Positions 62,877 through 64,000 of a DNA stretch of 64,000 bases are shown here, piece by piece. The stretch covers positions 3,410,001 through 3,474,000 of the forward strand of contig NZ_CP082249.1 in the NCBI RefSeq assembly GCF_019879105.1, in the 5' to 3' direction. The stretch's first letter is position 1. Each line of letters starts with the position of its first letter. The translations under genes and the position numbers were made by a program. The notes below the pieces were generated by a model that did not search any database, had not been told where the DNA came from, and worked only from the letters and a program-made list of their open reading frames with translations. The DNA is from Natrinema sp. SYSU A 869. GTDB taxonomy: Archaea; Halobacteriota; Halobacteria; Halobacteriales; Natrialbaceae.

Positions 62877-63074
62877 ATGGATGAACGCGACGATAATCGA
62901 CGGACAATCGCTGTATGCGAGCAGTGTGGGGCGCTCTATGCAGCACTCGAGTTAGCAGAAGACAAACTTCGCCCGATCGGTCGCCGGGATGGGTGTCAGT
63001 GTGGAAGTACGGATTTCTCGCCCGTGGATGGATCGCTCTCGGCGGCCTCATTCGAGGACGACACCGACGAGTGA
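62877..63074 (+). CDS. Zinc-ribbon microprotein (65 aa)
   Basis: MDERDDNRRTIAVCEQCGALYAALELAEDKL ... DGCQCGSTDFSPVDG: CEQC plus CQC form the probable zinc site. Acidic tail. Possibly autoregulated through the inverted repeat at its promoter. Confidence 0.75.
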   Translation: MDERDDNRRTIAVCEQCGALYAALELAEDKLRPIGRRDGCQCGSTDFSPVDGSLSAASFEDDTDE

Positions 63075-63100
63075 TCCGCTCTCTGGGGCCACGGACAGTC

Positions 63101-63182
63101 TATAGTAGCCACTGAAAGTCATTGCACATCTGATCGCAGACTGCTTGCGATCAGTATGTAAATCGCTTCAGTGGCTACTATA
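63101..63182. mobile_element. 82-bp MITE with terminal inverted repeats
   Basis: Termini tatagtagccactgaaag and, inverted, tatagtagccactgaag enclose a core with a perfect 9-base stem (ctgatcgca/tgcgatcag, loop 7, at about 63130-63154). Adding one base each side (c at 63100, g at 63183) extends the repeat. No coding capacity. Related to 45044-45169. No target duplication is evident. Confidence 0.8.
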
Positions 63183-63329
63183 GCCGAACCGCGGTGTGTG
63201 TCCCCTCAGATATCGAACCGTCCGCTGTTGCTACCGTCGATCATCAATTGTACCCAGAGACGTTCCTCGACGACGTCCGAAGGGGCGGTCACTCGCGCCC
63301 GTCCGTCGCAGGCCGTCGTAGTCGATTTC

Positions 63330-64000
63330 TCAGGCAACCGTTTCGAGGGCCGCTCGGAGTTCGTCGACGGCGTACTGGAGTTGATCGCGCGAGATGGTCA
63401 GCGGCGGCTGGAAGCGCATGACGTTCTTGTAGTAGCCGCCGACACCCATCACGACGTTCGATTCCTCGCGGAGATAGTCGCTGACGGCCGATGCCAGCTT
63501 GTCGTCCGGCCGCGGTGAGACGTTCTGTGGCCCCGTCGTCCCCGGTTCCACGAGTTCGACGCCCCACATCAGTCCGAGTCCGCGCGTCTGCCCGACGACG
63601 TCGTACTCGTCCTCGAGCGCCGCGAGTTCGGATTCGAGCCACTGGCCCTGCTCGCGGGCGTCGTCGACGACTCCGTCCTGGAGTTCGTCGATGGTCGCCA
63701 GCGCAGCGGCGCAGGCGACGGGGTTGCCGCCGAACGTCGAGAGGTGGTCGCCGGACTCGAAGGCGTCCGCGATTTCTTCGGAGGCAGTGAATGCACCGAG
63801 GGGAAGCCCGTTCGCGATCCCCTTCGCCTGCGTCAGGATATCGGGCTCGACCCCGAAGTGGCTGCTCGCGAACAGCTCCCCGGTTCGACCGTAGCCGGTC
63901 TGGACCTCGTCAGCGATGAGCAGTGCGCCGTGGTCGTGGGAGATCTCCTGAATTCGCTCGAGCCATCCCTCGGGCGGGACGATGATCCCGGCTTCACCCA
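63330..64000 (-). CDS. Class III aminotransferase, 5' part outside window
   Basis: C-terminal 223 residues of an omega-aminotransferase (acetylornithine/4-aminobutyrate type). LIADEVQTGYGRTGELFASSHFG with the PLP-contacting Asp, Schiff-base Lys in ILTQAKGIANGLPLGAF, HLSTFGGNPVACAAALAT, and the C-terminal GGYYKNVMRFQPPLTIS. Substrate unresolved without the N-terminus. The start lies beyond the window's right edge. Confidence 0.92.
   Translation of the reverse strand, partial: GEAGIIVPPEGWLERIQEISHDHGALLIADEVQTGYGRTGELFASSHFGVEPDILTQAKGIANGLPLGAFTASEEIADAFESGDHLSTFGGNPVACAAALATIDELQDGVVDDAREQGQWLESELAALEDEYDVVGQTRGLGLMWGVELVEPGTTGPQNVSPRPDDKLASAVSDYLREESNVVMGVGGYYKNVMRFQPPLTISRDQLQYAVDELRAALETVA

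Overview
The window is a chromosomal segment of an extremely halophilic archaeon (class Halobacteria). The predicted proteins are strikingly acidic and the DNA is GC-rich with C/G-ended codons. The content is typical of haloarchaea: HalOD1 output domain, bacterio-opsin-activator (Bat) type HTH proteins, bacterioruberin genes, aIF1A and aIF2-beta, Trm1, Pth2, stand-alone ArsA, and many tiny zinc-ribbon proteins. The gene set feels closest to Natrialbaceae (Natrinema/Haloterrigena-like), but that placement is inference from memory, not a computed result. No rRNA, tRNA, CRISPR or prophage was recognised.

Layout. 0-9.4 kb: a histidine kinase cut by the window edge, Trm1, a frameshifted zinc ribbon, a YihY-like membrane protein, an alpha/beta hydrolase, a coiled-coil/winged-helix protein, a PRC-barrel-like acidic protein, an iron-type alcohol dehydrogenase and a GGQ-motif release-factor-like protein. 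9.4-18.7 kb: dCTP deaminase, an unknown 271-aa protein, HalOD1, Pth2, a DMT exporter divergent from a FilR1-type regulator, a membrane spermidine-synthase-like protein, an SRPBCC protein and a Tat-secreted modular protein. 19-25.3 kb: YchF with a decayed duplicate of its own 5' end, ArsA plus a small partner, a CobW-type GTPase and small proteins. 25.3-32.2 kb: CstA, an aminotransferase, a response regulator, a methyltransferase, NAD(P)HX dehydratase and a phosphoribosyltransferase. 32.2-33.2 kb: a chain of stem-loops abutting a truncated IS5-family transposase. 33.2-43 kb: glutamate dehydrogenase with a 48-aa rubrerythrin-like partner, a 990-aa Bat-type sensor, a stand-alone XPF-type nuclease, a MEDS-GAF-GAF histidine kinase and MsrB. 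43.4-49 kb: a Bat pseudogene, phytoene synthase, a MITE-like element and the bacterioruberin genes cruF-lyeJ-crtD. 49-55 kb: SDR, aIF1A, cysteine-cluster protein, FAH-family enzyme, two more PRC-like paralogues (one frameshifted) and a Tat-signal amidohydrolase. 55-61 kb: a tight cobalamin salvage operon. 61.1-64 kb: a broken HTH gene, aIF2-beta, small proteins, an 82-bp MITE and the 3' part of a class III aminotransferase.

How the genes work together. The clearest pathway is cobinamide salvage: CbiZ, CobD, CobT, CobY, CobS and CbiB, mostly overlapping. CbiZ removes foreign side chains, CobD and CbiB rebuild the aminopropanol arm, CobY activates it, CobT activates the lower base and CobS joins them. 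A second pathway is C50 carotenoid synthesis: CrtB, CrtD, LyeJ and CruF. Translation and ribosome-quality-control functions recur (Trm1, GGQ protein, Pth2, YchF, aIF1A, aIF2-beta).

Most notable oddities. Four genes (2.3, 48.9, 52.9 and 61.3 kb) are each broken by what looks like one missing base; in three of them the likely site is a short A/T run, so base-calling errors must be excluded before calling them pseudogenes. Non-coding structure is unusually rich at 20.3 kb (palindromic insertion in a duplicated ychF fragment), 32.3-32.56 kb (stem-loop chain), and 45.0 and 63.1 kb (related MITEs).
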